Source: Nilaparvata lugens (lineage: Eukaryota > Arthropoda > Insecta > Hemiptera > Delphacidae). From it: DNA of 64,000 nucleotides. The position numbers and the translations under genes are program-made. The DNA lies in NCBI RefSeq assembly GCF_014356525.2, contig NC_052518.1:100870767-100934766 (forward strand), written 5' to 3'. Below the pieces are notes generated by a model, which was not told the origin of the DNA, made no database searches, and saw only the letters and a list, made by a program, of their open reading frames with translations. Each line of letters starts with the position of its first letter. Position 1 is the stretch's first letter. Positions 1 to 11,548 of the stretch are shown here, in pieces.

Positions 1-1028
1 GGTAGGAAACAATGTGTATCTGTCGGTGACAAAAAGTCTACTTGGAAAAACGTTATGCATGGAGTACCACAAGGTTCAATTTTAGGCCCTCTCCTCTTCA
101 CTTTGTATGCTAATGACCTTCTTCCATTATCAAATTCTCCAGTTTCCATACTTATGCAGACGACCTTCAAATATATTTAAGCTGTCCCATAACAAAAATT
201 AACGAAATAGTTGGAATAATGAATCAGGATATCAATTCGATAGTGGAATGGACAAAGAAAAATGGCCTTAAGCTTAATCCCATCAAAACACAGCCCATTA
301 TAATTGGATATTCTCGTCTTATAAACAATATTGACCTTGAATCGATTCACAAAATTAGTGTAGATGGTAATGACATTCCTTACTGTAGCTCAGTTAAAAA
401 TTTAGGCATTATTATGAATAATACTCTTGACTGGTCAGAACAAGTGAACAAAACTTGTAAAAAGGTATTCTCAGCCATTCATGCATTGAAGAAAATGCAC
501 GATATTCTCCCTAGAAACATTAAATTATTATTGGTTCAATCTCTCATCTTCCCACATTTAATGTATTGTAATTCTGTTCTTAACGATATGCAAGTCACTC
601 TGAATGATAAACTACAGCGTTGCCAAAATTATTGTCTACGTTTCGTCTACTCTCTCCAACGCCATGATAATATCACCCCAGCCCACATTGCTAGTTCAAC
701 ATTAAAGCTTCCCGATCAAAGGCTTTTTCGAATAGTCAAACTTGTTAGAGATATCTTGAAATACGGAAATCCGAACTATTTTAAAGATGATTTCAAATTT
801 GTCTCTGAAGGTAGGAGGATAGATGCTTCACATACTAGAACCGGAGAAAGTACTTTAAGGATACCCAATCATCGAACTACTATTTTCACAAAATCCTTCT
901 TAGTCAGTGCCTGTCGTGCATGGAATGCACTTCCTGTTTCTATCAGGTCCATCGAGAGCCGAGCGAGCTTCATCCTGACATTAAAAAAACATCTTTTGGA
1001 ACAAATGACTGAAACTGTCCGGCCCTAG
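1..1028 (+). pseudogene. Non-LTR retrotransposon reverse transcriptase, 3' part, frameshifted
   Basis: This is the C-terminal half of a LINE reverse transcriptase, entering from the window edge. Frame 1 reads a GVPQGSILGPLLF block (RT motif 4 region) from about base 61 and stops near 180. The catalytic YADD motif lies at 153-164 in frame 3, which then stays open to the stop at 1026-1028. One small indel between about 120 and 153 therefore breaks the ORF. Downstream come the thumb-like RT tail and an R-x-W-N-x-L-P block typical of jockey/CR1-like insect LINEs. The clade is inferred only from this overall look. The copy is probably dead because of the frameshift, although a base-calling error cannot be excluded. 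Confidence 0.85.
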
Positions 1029-1655
1029 AACGATCACATGACAACCATCCCCCACCCATCCAACAAATACAAACCTTTAAACCTGTTATAGAATGAATTG
1101 TGTATATATATATATATCATATAAACTCATGTTTTTCAATTATCCACTGCATACTGCTGTATATTACTGAAAGTTGATTACCCTTACTACTTTCAGCCTA
1201 CTTCATTTTATTACTCAATAATTTGATCTTATCTACCTATATAATTATTTTACTTTATAAATTTTCTGTTTTTTTTCTCTTAAATATTCATATTGATTAA
1301 AACTTTCACAATATTTCCATTAATAAATAAATCCTTAGTTTAAATAATGAAATTAACGCTTTCGTAAAGAGTTAGTGGGAAGGATATTTTTAATATTCTT
1401 TCCGAAGAATGGACATTGATATGTCCAAGATTCCGCCAATTTATGTAGATGCATAACAATATAATTATCTATAGTTATTATATTACAAATTGCTTTTTCA
1501 TATCATATACAGTTCAACAATTATTTTCTTTGTCTATATTATGTAAATTCATCTATAATTTTGCTGTATTGTAAGCTATTGTATATAAGTGTATAAGACA
1601 GTATATATTGTAATCTACATATAAATAAAGTACTCAATCAATCAATCAATCAATC
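1029..1655 (+). repeat. LINE 3' UTR ending in (AATC)n tail
   Basis: AT-rich non-coding sequence follows the RT stop and ends with AATAAAG and then about five CAAT/AATC tetranucleotides at 1634-1655. LINEs of CR1/L2-like and jockey-like groups often end in a short tandem repeat instead of poly(A). This therefore looks like the true 3' end of the element. A CT run that starts the next repeat unit follows directly. Confidence 0.7.
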
Positions 1656-3290
1656 TCTCTCTCTCTCTCAGCAGGCAATGTATATAATTTCTCTGAAAAA
1701 GAAATATTTATTATTTTCATTCATTGTTGTTTTACATACATGTATCAGAACAGAAGAACAATAGGTACATTGACTACAACGGTTTTCTGAATGAAAAAAT
1801 AACATAATGTTTTATATCCTACTGACACAATGAACTTTGTTTAAAAAAAAATATATTCAGAGCACAGCTCTGTTTCGAATGCAACGATGTTTCAGTGGCA
1901 AAAACAAAACGTACATATAAATACAAAATTAGTTTCATGTTTCACCAAAGTCATGAATAACACAGTACAGCCATGTTGGTACTTACCATAGTCGAAATTC
2001 AATAGTTTGGCACTCACCATAATAGCAATTCAATATGGAACCGTCAGCTGTGGAGAATGTTGATTATGGTGCCCTTTGAAGTCGGAAGTCTAAGGACGAA
2101 GTGCACAAGAACTTGTCTTCCATCCAATGGTTCCCCGTTTCATGATGAAGAAATAGTGGCTGGAAAACAAGTACAAGGCTTTACTTGATGATGAATTCTT
2201 AGATTGCAGGTCATGCGGTGTCCATTGATTGAGGATGATGTTGAAGCTGTTGTGATGATATGCACAAGCACTAGTCCAGATCAAGTGTTTCTATCCATTT
2301 CAAGCATTGAAACAATTTATTTGAACAGGCACATGTTTTAGTCCAAGATGGATTCTCAACTGCTGCACATGATAACATAGTCTAGTATCTTCACCAACAA
2401 TGGATTTTGATTCTTCATCCATTGCTCAATGAGTACATCAATATCACAAGATTTACAAGACATAACTTCCATCATATTATAGTATACATAATTCATTACA
2501 GAAATACTCTATTGTATAAGGGATGGCCATAAGAATAATTTCCAATATAGAAACTATCTTTTATTTTATCATTTTTTCTAATTCGAATTCATTTTATTTT
2601 CGCAAAAACAATACATACTAATTTCAAAGATTTTTATCTGACACTGGAAGATTAAAAATAAGCCTATCAAGAACTATACAGAATTTAAACTGAATAATAC
2701 TTATGTGAAATAGTCTTGTCCATGAATGACAATCAAAATCATTGGGTAACGCTAAATGGACTAGCAAATGATGGCGGTCAGACAAACTTATGTTCTCCTG
2801 ACCAAAAAATACACAACATCCCAAAGAAGTTGGAGATATACAGTGTATATGTAGGCTTATGAGCTATATACATTTATACTTAATATGAGTGATATGAAGC
2901 TATGTTAATTTGTTGTGTATCTGCCATACGCTAAATCAGTAATAATAAATCGGAATTATTTCTTAAATTGGGACAAACCACATTCTAAACAAATAATCAG
3001 TTTTGTCTATTTTTTATAAAATAACACTACATTATCAAGCAATTCCTGGTGATATTTGACATGTCAGATGTATTATTCTATTTTCGACAGACCAAATCAT
3101 TATTAGGTTAATTTATTTATTTATCCTCCATTCCAATGCCATGGTTGGCACAGTCTACCACATTGATAATTATTGTCAGTGAAATAATATAACAATGATT
3201 TTTGAGAATTTATTGAGTACATAGAGTAAATAAAGTTCAGACTAGTAGTGAATACTATAACACCAACATCGGAATCTTACATTGAAACAT
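1653..3290. repeat. Direct repeat unit, copy A of three
   Basis: The unit opens with a CT run and CAGCAGGCAATGTAT. It runs through long stretches nearly identical to 4014-5650 and 5976-6844. No convincing ORF is present. The minus strand holds two donor-like sites (ATG|GTAAGT and ATG|GTGAGT) near 1985 and 2018, conserved in all three copies. It could be a tandemly duplicated non-coding locus or an uncharacterised mobile element; I see no terminal repeats that decide. Confidence 0.7.
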
Positions 3291-3690
3291 AACAATGAGG
3301 AAATGTCACCTCCATGGATAACCCATTCCATGGAGGTCACTAAATCTCCATGGAGGTGACTTAAAATTCAATAAAAAATAAAATTATGTAGTTTTAACAA
3401 ATTTATAATAATCGAAATTGTATGTTTACTTATCAACATATTTTGATGGTTATGTTTCTCTGGAATGAACAATGAGGAAATGTCACCTCCATGGATAACC
3501 TATTCCATGGAGGTGACTGAATCTCCATGGAGGTGACTTAGAATTCAATAAAATTATTTATTTTTAACAAATTTATAATGATCAAAATTGTATGTTTACT
3601 TATTAACATACTTTGAGAGTTATGTTTCTCTAGAATGAACAATGAGGAAATGTCACCTCCATGGATAACCCAATTGTATGTTGAATAGCA
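3291..3690. repeat. Hairpin minisatellite, about 170-177 bp period, 2.3 copies
   Basis: Copies start at 3291, 3468 and 3638 with AACAATGAGGAAATGTCACC. Each unit contains a short inverted repeat, GTCACCTCCATGGA facing TCCATGGAGGTGAC, and a further CTCCATGGAGGTGAC. Every unit can therefore form competing hairpins. Confidence 0.8.
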
Positions 3691-4013
3691 AATTGGTGGT
3701 AGATTGTAATTGAAATACAATAAGTAAAGAACAACTAAAAGGCCAAGCAAACTTCACCTTTTGACACAGCTTTCCCACCTCCATCTCCATAAATACCAAT
3801 ATAGACATTGATTGCCTAACTATGATAGTTATCAAGTCATCAAGAAATAATAGAAAGACAGATAAAATACATTGGAATATGTGAGAACGATGCAATAGGA
3901 TTAGATAATCAATGAATATACTGAGACAATTGATTTGATATTGTAACTCACGTTGCAGTCTTCATCCTTAATCTTAATTTTCTAGTGCTCAGGTGCAGGT
4001 GGACTCCTAGATC

Positions 4014-5650
4014 TGTTCTTCTCTCTCTCTCTGTCTCAGCAGGCAATGTATAGAATTTCTCTGAAAAAAGAAATATTTATTATTTTCATTCATTGTTGTT
4101 TTACATACATGTATCAGAACATAAGAACAATAGGTACATTGACTACAACGGTTTTCTGAATGAAAAAATAACATATTGTTTTATATCCTACTGACACAAT
4201 GAACTTTGTTTATAAAAAAATATATTCAGAGCACAGCTCTGTTTCGAATGCAATGATGTTTCAATGGTAAAAACAAAACGTACATATAAATACAAAATTA
4301 GTTTCATGTTTCACCAAAGTCATGAATAACACAGTACAGCCATGTTGGTACTTACCATAGTCGAAATTCAATAGTTTGGCACTCACCATAATAGCAATTC
4401 AATATGGAACCGTCAGCTGTGGAGAATGTTGATTATGGTGCCCTTTGAAGTCGGAAGTGTAAGGACGAAGTGCACAAGAACAAGTCTTCGATCTAATGGT
4501 TCCCCTTTGCATATCGAAAGAGGAACCATTAAGAAGAAAACAAGTACAAGGATTTACTTGATGATGAATTCTTAGATTGCAGGTCATGCGGTGTCCATTG
4601 ATTGAGGATGATGTTGAAGCTGTTGTGATGATATGCACAAGCACTAGTCCACATCAAGTGTTTCTATCCATTTCAAGCATTGAAACAATTTATTTGAACA
4701 GGTACATGTTTTAGTCCAAGATGGATTCTCAAGTGCTGCACATCATAACATAGTCTAGTATCTTCTCCAACAATGGATTTTGATTCTTCATCCATTGCTC
4801 AATGAGTACAACAATATCACAAGATTTACAAGACATAACTTCCATCATATTATAGTATACATAATTCATTACAAAAATACTCTATTGAATAAGGGATGGC
4901 CATAAGAATAATTTCCAATATAGAAACTATCTTTTATTTCATCATTTTTTCTAATTCGAATTCATTTTATTTTTGCAAATATAATACATACCAATTTCAA
5001 AGATTTTTATCTAACACTGGAAGATTAAAAATAAGCCTATCAAGAACTATATAGAATTAAAACTGAATAATACTTATGTGAAAAAGTCTAGTTCAATTGA
5101 AAGACAATCAAAATCATTGGGTAACGCTACTAAATGGACTATCAAATGATGGCGGTCATACAAACTCATGTTCTCCTGACCAAAAACTACGCAACATCCC
5201 AAAGAAGTTGGAGATATACAGTGTATATGTCGGCTTATGAGCTATATACATATATACTTAATATGAGTGATATGAAGCTATGTTAATTTGTTGTGTATCT
5301 GCCATATGCTAAATAAGTAATAATAAATCGGAATTATTTCTTAAATTGGGACAAACCACATTCTAAACAATTGATCAGTTTCGTTTTTTTCTTCATAAAA
5401 TAACACTACATTATCAAGAAATTTCTGGTGATATTTGACAAGTCAGATGTATTATTTTATTTTCGACAGACCAAATCATCATTAGGTTAATTTATTTATA
5501 TATCCTCCATTCTAATGTCATGGTTGGCACAACCACGTCAGTCAAATAATAGAACAATAATTTTTGAGAATTTATTGTATACACACAGTAAATAAAGTCA
5601 AAACTAGTAGTGAATACTATTATTACATCTACATCGGAATCTTACATTTA
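4014..5650. repeat. Direct repeat unit, copy B of three
   Basis: Same order and near-identical sequence as copy A, from the CT run and CAGCAGGCAATG onward. It differs by scattered substitutions and a replaced stem-loop block at 4493-4532. A MITE (5662-5966) sits at its right edge. An 81-codon minus-strand ORF (4399-4644) is open here but is not conserved in copies A and C, so I do not call it a gene. Confidence 0.7.
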
Positions 5651-5661
5651 ACCATAATTTA

Positions 5662-5966
5662 AAGTCCTAGACTTTAAACAGCTGGAGTCAGAAAATTGGC
5701 TTTCCGAAATGGGGCGTGGACGCAGTCATTATCAAAGTCACGCTTGAATTAAATTTCACTAAAACTAGAAAATGTAACACAAAATAAAATGAAGAGAGTC
5801 TCAAGTTTCAGCAATTTTGAATTATCTATACATGTTTAATTTCGTCAAGGAAAAACGTTTTCAATTATAGAAATGAGAAAATAAAAACTACTTTTATAAA
5901 AACTGTGACTATGTCCCATTTTGGAAAGCTTATTTTCTGACTCCAGCTGTTTAAAGTCTAGGACTT
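5662..5966. mobile_element. MITE with inverted ends AAGTCCTAGACTTTAAACAG
   Basis: About 50 bp at the left end reappears in reverse complement at the right end, including AGTCCTAGACTTT, CAGCTGGAGTCAG and a TTTCC-AAATGGG block. The total is about 305 bp and there is no ORF. No clear target duplication is visible. It lies at the junction between repeat copies B and C. Confidence 0.75.
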
Positions 5967-5975
5967 GGCCAAGTC

Positions 5976-6844
5976 ACTCTCTCTCTCTCTCTCTCTCAGC
6001 AGGGAATGTATAGAATTTCTCTGAAAAAGAAATATTTATTATTTTCATTCATTGTTGTTTTACATACTTGTATCAGAACACAAGAACAATAGGTACATTG
6101 ACTACAACGGTTTTCTGAATGAAAAAATAACATAATGTTTTATATCCTACTGACACAATGAACTTTGTTTATAAAAAAATATATTCAGAGCACAGCTCTG
6201 TTTCGAATGCAATGATGTTTCAGTGGCACAAAACAAAACGTACATATAAATACAAAATGAGATTCATCTTTTACCAAAGTCATGAATAACACAGTACAGC
6301 CATGTTGGTACTTACCATAGTCGAAATTCAATAGTTTGGCACTCACCATAATAGCAATTCAATATGGAACCGTCAGCTGTGGAGAATGTTGATTATGGTG
6401 CCCTTTGAAGTCGGAAGTCTAAGGACGTAGTGCACAAGAACTAGTCTTCGATCCAATGGTTCCCCGTTTCATGATGAAGAACCATTGGATAGAAACAAGT
6501 ACAAGGCTTTACTTGATGATGAAATCTTAGATTGCAGGTCATGCGGTGTCCATTGATTGAGGATGATGTTGAAGCTGTTGTGATGATATGCACAAGCACT
6601 AGTCCACATCAAGTGTTTCTATCCATTTCAAGCATTGAAACAATTTATTTGAACAGGCACATGTTTTAGTCCAAGATGGATTCTCAAGTGCTGCACATGA
6701 TAACATAGTCTAGTATCTTCACCAACAATGGATTTTGATTCTCCGTCCATTGCTCAATGAGTACAACAATATAACAAGATTTACAAGACATAACTTCCAT
6801 CATATTATAGTATACATAATTCATTACAGAAATATTCTATTAAA
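5976..6844. repeat. Direct repeat unit, copy C of three (left part, split by hAT)
   Basis: Third copy of the unit, beginning with a CT run and CAGCAGGGAATG. It is colinear with copies A and B until a hAT element interrupts it at 6853. The unit resumes at 9698 with GAGGGATGCCCATAAGAAT and diverges until about 9960. Comparison with the uninterrupted copies A (about 2520) and B (about 4892) confirms the insertion point. Confidence 0.75.
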
Positions 6845-6865
6845 TGAGGGATTAGGGATGGGTAT

Positions 6866-6965
6866 CGATACATCGATGTTTAAAAACATCGATGTTTCAA
6901 CATCAAACATCGATGTTTTTAACATCGATGCTTACTGTTCGATGTTTTTCACTTATCGATGGTTT
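6866..6965. repeat. hAT left subterminal CATCGATGTT array
   Basis: At least five CATCGATG-type words lie within 100 bp, several as the self-complementary core AACATCGATGTT. A matching cluster lies at the right end (9568-9680). Dense subterminal repeats are a known property of hAT elements, where the transposase binds them. The binding role here is inferred. Confidence 0.75.
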
Positions 6966-7779
6966 TACCTAGACATCGGTCATCCGATGTTTTTCCCAAC
7001 TAAAAAGTAAAAACAATTCTAATTTTTTAATTTGATACAAGTTTTTTTTTGTTTGAAGAGGATTATCTTGAGTGCAATAAGCAATAGTAACAGAATTACA
7101 ATCAATCTCTATCATATTTAGTGTAGTATACTGTTTAGTGTTTTTTGTGAATATAGATCACTCTTGTGAAAGATCTCGCATGAATTTTGATTTCCTGCAG
7201 ATTGCTATTTTTATTTTTCAATCAGGCTCTCTGTATTTTTATGTGAGACTGTTGGATACTCTTGAAGATTTACATTACTTCTGTGGCCCGTATCAAGGTT
7301 AGATAGTTAGTTATTTAGAATTGAATAAGAGGTCGGATTCTTCGTTTCTTAGGAAGAGTTTTTTCTTAGTACAATTATTTCCTCAACATGTGTTTAACAC
7401 TAATTAATCTAGCTCTGGGAAAGTGGTCCTCGTATTGTAAGGAGTGCAGATATCCATATAATAAAACTTAATCCATTTTCATTTCCTAAAAAATCTATCA
7501 GGTATTGAATGAATACGATATGAGTATCAATGATTGCTAAAATTAGCTTAGGGTGAAATTTCAAGACCGAATCCTCAAGGATATCCCGAGAGGTTTCAGA
7601 CTAAACCATGAAGTTGACAAATCTTGTGAACTGGAGTTGATGTATCTTTCTAGTCACAACCTGACTTCAATTATTCGAAAGACTGTTACTTGAATACCAC
7701 AAGTCCAAAATTGCTGTGATTCCAGTTAGTAACTGTTGAAATATTGGAACAATAGCTCCAGATAAAATTGAGGTCACTT

Positions 7780-9182
7780 TAGAAGCTCTTTTTGTGCTCT
7801 ACAATCTGAGATCAGGTATAGCGATCTATCTCATATTCCAGGTACACCTGACAACAATGCTCCTTGTATTGTAAAAAACACCTAATTTTCAGCTTCAAGC
7901 ATCATCACCAACTACATTGTCCTCACATTGATATTTCGCACAACGACATAAGTTCTTGAGATTATGTTCTATGAGAATCACCCGTAAGATACACTTCATT
8001 TCAGCATTTCCTAGTGGAGAGGCGCGCTTAAGGACACCTCAAGGATCAAAATTTCAAACACATAACTTTTGACACAATGCTCAGATTTCATCGTACTACA
8101 CTTCATCCTTCTCGGTTCGTCACGGCGGTTCAAAATCATGCATAATAAGTCAAATTCGGTCAAGAAATGGAAAATTTATTGTTGAGTGTACTTAAGCTCA
8201 TATTCCAATACACAGAAAATGACCAATCACTATATTCAAAGTTGCATGTCTTGTGAAATACTTCTGATAAAATTTCCAAATCTAGTGAGAATGTGAAAAT
8301 TGTCCCCCTCTACCCACTCCAATAAATAATACTTTCGATTCCAAAACAATTTGGAAGTTAAGATTTTAAAAATGGCGATTTCAGTTTTTACATTTTTTCG
8401 TAATTTTACTGTTGATCAAGAGTTTCTAAAACGAGTCTGATACATCATAGAAACTTACGATTGATTACAAATTGTAGATAAATTCATCCTATACGAGCTC
8501 AGTTGCCTGAAATCCATCTTGAATCACATTTCGCTATCATAGCACTGCCAAAACCGTTGATATGAGAAAAATATCTACAATTTCCGGATTTTTTTCAACA
8601 ATCAAATCTCACTTTACGAACATATTTTTTCATGAATTGTTTACAGCAGATGAAATAGAAAATTCTATTGTACATTTCAAGATCATGTAATAATTTTTTT
8701 AATAAGGGGTTACCGAGATACATAGCTTTGAATATAGAAATTGGCCATTTCTTATGTATTGAATATGAATAAGTACCTACACTCTACAATAAATTTTCCA
8801 CTTTTCGACCGAATTTGACTTATGACGCAAGATTTTAGACCGCCTTGTCGAGCCGAGAAGAATGAAGTGTAGTACTATTAAATCTGAGCATTGTGAAGTT
8901 ATAAGTGTTTAGAATTTTGATCCTGAGGTGTCCTTAAGCGCTCCTCTCCACTGGGAAATACTGAAACGAAGTGCATCTAACGGGTGATTGTCATAGAACA
9001 TAATCTTATGAACTTATGTCATTGTGCGAAATATCAATGTGAAGACTATGTAGTTGGTGAAGCTGAAAATTAGGTGTTTTCCACAATACAAGGAGCATTG
9101 TTGTCAGGTGTACCTGGAAATCTATATGAGATAGAGCGCTCTACCTGATCACAGATTGTAGAGCACAAAAATACGCCCAGAG
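7780..9182. repeat. Large imperfect palindrome inside the hAT element
   Basis: The left arm (about 7780-8255) pairs with the right arm (about 8710-9182). Matching landmarks include GACAACAATGCTCCTTGTAT, GGAGAGGCGCGCTTAAGGAC and GACCGAATTTGACTTAT. The arms are diverged (roughly 85% by eye). The same palindromic core occurs in the differently ended element at 36379-38396. Confidence 0.8.
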
Positions 9183-9567
9183 AGATTTTGAATTATACAT
9201 CTAAATGGTAACAATCGGTAAAATCATAAATCAGTACTCATTGGAGAAAGAGAGTTCCGAATGATCTCATTTCCTTCAGAATTTCATAATATAGAAAAAA
9301 GGTGAGAGCAATTTTTTCTGTCGGATTACGATATTTGGCAGAAATAGCTGAAAACTGGAAAATGAGCCGAAAATACGAGGTTTTTGGGCTATCTTGTAAC
9401 TAGCACAAGGAAATCTTGCATGGAGAAATTGGTTCTTGACTTCTCTTATGTACCCAAATAATATATTAAAAAATCAGAACTACAATATAAATTGCAAGCA
9501 CACCCCCTTTTTTATGTCTATATTGACTGGACCAATACTATCATCCATAAAAACGTGGGGCGATAAA

Positions 9568-9680
9568 CGATGTTTAAAAACATCGATGTTCAAAAACATC
9601 GATGTTTACTGTTCGATGTTTTTCACTTATCGATGTTAGGATAAAAAAACATCGATGTTCAAAACATCGATGTTTTGTTT
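9568..9680. repeat. hAT right subterminal CATCGATGTT array
   Basis: Mirror cluster of the left subterminal repeats, with five or more ACATCGATGTT words. It shares the segment TTACTGTTCGATGTTTTTCA with the left end in the same orientation. That segment is therefore a direct, not an inverted, subterminal repeat. Confidence 0.75.
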
Positions 9681-9705
9681 TTCGATACCCATCCCTATGA
9701 GGGAT

Positions 9706-9960
9706 GCCCATAAGAATGAACTATATGAAATTATAACTGAATAATACTTTTGTGAAACTGTCTCGTTAATAGAAGACAATCAACATTATTTTTCAAACTT
9801 TGTTAAACCACTTTCCAACTAAATATATTTTTTTCTTTAAATAACACTACACCATCAATCATTGTTTGGTGGTATTTGACACATCAAGTATTATTAAATT
9901 TTAACCAATTATTTATAATTAATTTTAAAATCATACAAATGAAACAATATTTTCCTTACA
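9706..9960. repeat. Direct repeat unit copy C, right part
   Basis: Continuation of copy C after the hAT insertion: GCCCATAAGAATGAA, then the AAATAACACTACA-type block also seen in copies A and B. It is more diverged than the left part. The 9960-10350 stretch beyond it is AT-rich and shows nothing I can name. Confidence 0.55.
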
Positions 9961-10358
9961 CTAATAATAAAATATAAGTTGATGTCAATCGAGAACTATA
10001 TGTGAATACAACCGAATGTTAATTATATGAATTATTTCTCATGTTCAGAGAAGACAATCAAAATAATAATTAGTTTACTTCTTTCTTCATCAAGCAAGCA
10101 ATATTTGGTATTTATTAAATCATGATGTCCATGAAATACAAACATTTTTACAGACCGATACATTCGGTACAAGTACATTCACGTTTAGGCCATATAACAA
10201 TGCATTAAAATTAAATTTAGCCTAAGATTAGCGCAGACACACTCATAATAATTTTACTTATCAATTAGAACCCAAACTCATAATCAGCATGGATTTTTTC
10301 ATCAATAGTTCCAAAGCTATAAACCTAAAAAGAACAAAAAATTGGAAGCAAACCTTCG

Positions 10359-10589
10359 CTCTATTTCTTACAGTTTTTGGGATAGCCTCTCTGAGTATCG
10401 AGATATTATAATACTTAACCTATTTAGGACTATGATGTGTAACCTTATATAAATTCCGGAGAGGAATAGCACAAGGTTACCTTATTTTTTCTCTCCCTAT
10501 CATTTTTTATGATGTACTTATTGTATGAATCAATAAAGAATAAAAGGATATTTCATTAAAAAAAACACGTTTGCTTCCACAGATGGAAA
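10359..10589 (+). repeat. Retrotransposon 3'-tail repeat (left arm of inverted pair)
   Basis: The repeat contains GGAATAGCACAAGGTTACCT and ends in an AATAAAGAATAAAA-rich tail. Near-identical copies lie in reverse at 11319-11548 and at 22862-22990. The polyadenylation-like end and dispersal suggest a LINE or SINE 3' region. Together with 11319-11548 it forms an inverted repeat with 230-bp arms. Confidence 0.7.
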
Positions 10590-10740
10590 CTTTTATCCCT
10601 TCCCGTTCTAGCAGGAGCAATTACTATACTATTAACTGACCGAAACCTAAAATACATCTTTTTTCGACCCCACCGGGGGTGGAGACCCAATCCTCTACCA
10701 ACATTTATTCTGATTCTTTGGTCACCCAGAAGTTTACTAC

Positions 10741-11335
10741 TGAGATATTGCAATTATTCGAATGCTAATGAATTAATAACTATTATTAAACGAAAATCCA
10801 AATTAGCCTAAATGTTGTAAATCACCCCGAAGACTTCTGCTACTGCAAATATTGACAACAGGGTAGACAGCTAGATGGAATTTCGATGAGTGCTACTATA
10901 CAAAAATCATTTGTCAGCCCGGGAATCTAACGCAGTACCTCCTAATTGCCGGTCAGGAATGCTTACCCTTACACCAAACTGACAATCTCTGGATAGCAGC
11001 GCTCATTTTATACGAAGCCATAGCGGCCAGCCAGTCTACAGATGGAAATTACTGAGATATTGCAATTATTCGAATGCTAATGAATTAATAATTATTATTA
11101 TTATTATTATTAAACGAAAATCCAAATTGATTCAATTCCCAGACTGACAAATAATTTTTGAATAGTAGCGCTCATCGAATTTACATCTAGCTGTTTACCC
11201 TGTTGTCGATATTTTTGCAGTAGCAGAAGTCTTCGGGGTGATTTACAGCATTTAATTTGGATTTTCGTTTAATAATAATTATTAATTCATTAGCATTCGT
11301 ATAATTGCAATATCTCAGTAATTTCCATCTGTGGA
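10741..11335. mobile_element. Palindromic MITE family copies, nested
   Basis: An end sequence, CAGATGGAAATTACTGAGAT followed by TTGCAATTATTCGAATGCTA, appears at 11039 and inverted at about 11335. A partial copy begins at 10741. Each carries the internal GACTTCTGCTACTGCAAATA block, also in inverted pairs. A further copy lies at 35489-35760. There is no coding capacity. Confidence 0.75.
10916..10985 (-). repeat. tRNA-derived SINE head
   Basis: On the minus strand an A-box-like TTGGTGTAAGGGT is followed about 40 bases later by a B-box-like AGATTCCCGGGC, the spacing of a tRNA gene. There is no complete acceptor stem. It sits inside the MITE copy that begins at 10741, so it is a SINE insertion and not a functional tRNA. 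Confidence 0.55.
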
Positions 11336-11548
11336 AGCAAACGTGTTTTTTTAATGAAATATCCTTTTATTCTTTATTGATTCATACAATAAGTACATCA
11401 TAAAAAATGATAGGGAGAGAAAAAATAAGGTAACCTTGTGCTATTCCTCTCCCGAATTTATATAAGGTTACACATGGTCCGAAATAGGTTAAGTATTATA
11501 ATATCTCAAGGCACAGAGAGGCTATCCCAAAAATTGTAAGAAATAGAG
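11319..11548 (-). repeat. Retrotransposon 3'-tail repeat (right arm of inverted pair)
   Basis: Reverse-orientation copy of 10359-10589, matching from the CACGTTTGCTTCCACAGATG junction through the AATAAAG tail and the CACAAGGTTACC block. The stretch from 11550 to 13600 beyond it is AT-rich. It holds only an imperfect duplication near 12270-12425 (two GAGCTTGATG blocks) and no supportable gene. Confidence 0.7.

Larger units (their letters stand above)
6853..9697. mobile_element. Non-autonomous hAT-like transposon (2.85 kb)
   Basis: Termini are TAGGGATGGGTATCGA on the left and the exact reverse complement on the right. They are flanked by a perfect 8-bp target duplication, TGAGGGAT, at 6845-6852 and 9698-9705. 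Eight-base duplications and T/CAGGG ends are typical of hAT elements. No transposase ORF exists inside. Both ends carry clusters of CATCGATGTT palindromes (about 6870-6965 and 9568-9680), suitable as subterminal transposase-binding sites. The interior is a large imperfect palindrome with arms at about 7780-8255 and 8710-9182. The empty site is seen in the sister repeats A and B. Confidence 0.9.

Noticed and set aside
6735..7010. 91-codon ORF crossing the hAT left end
   Set aside because: It spans the insertion junction and reads through the CATCGATG subterminal repeats, so it is a chance frame.
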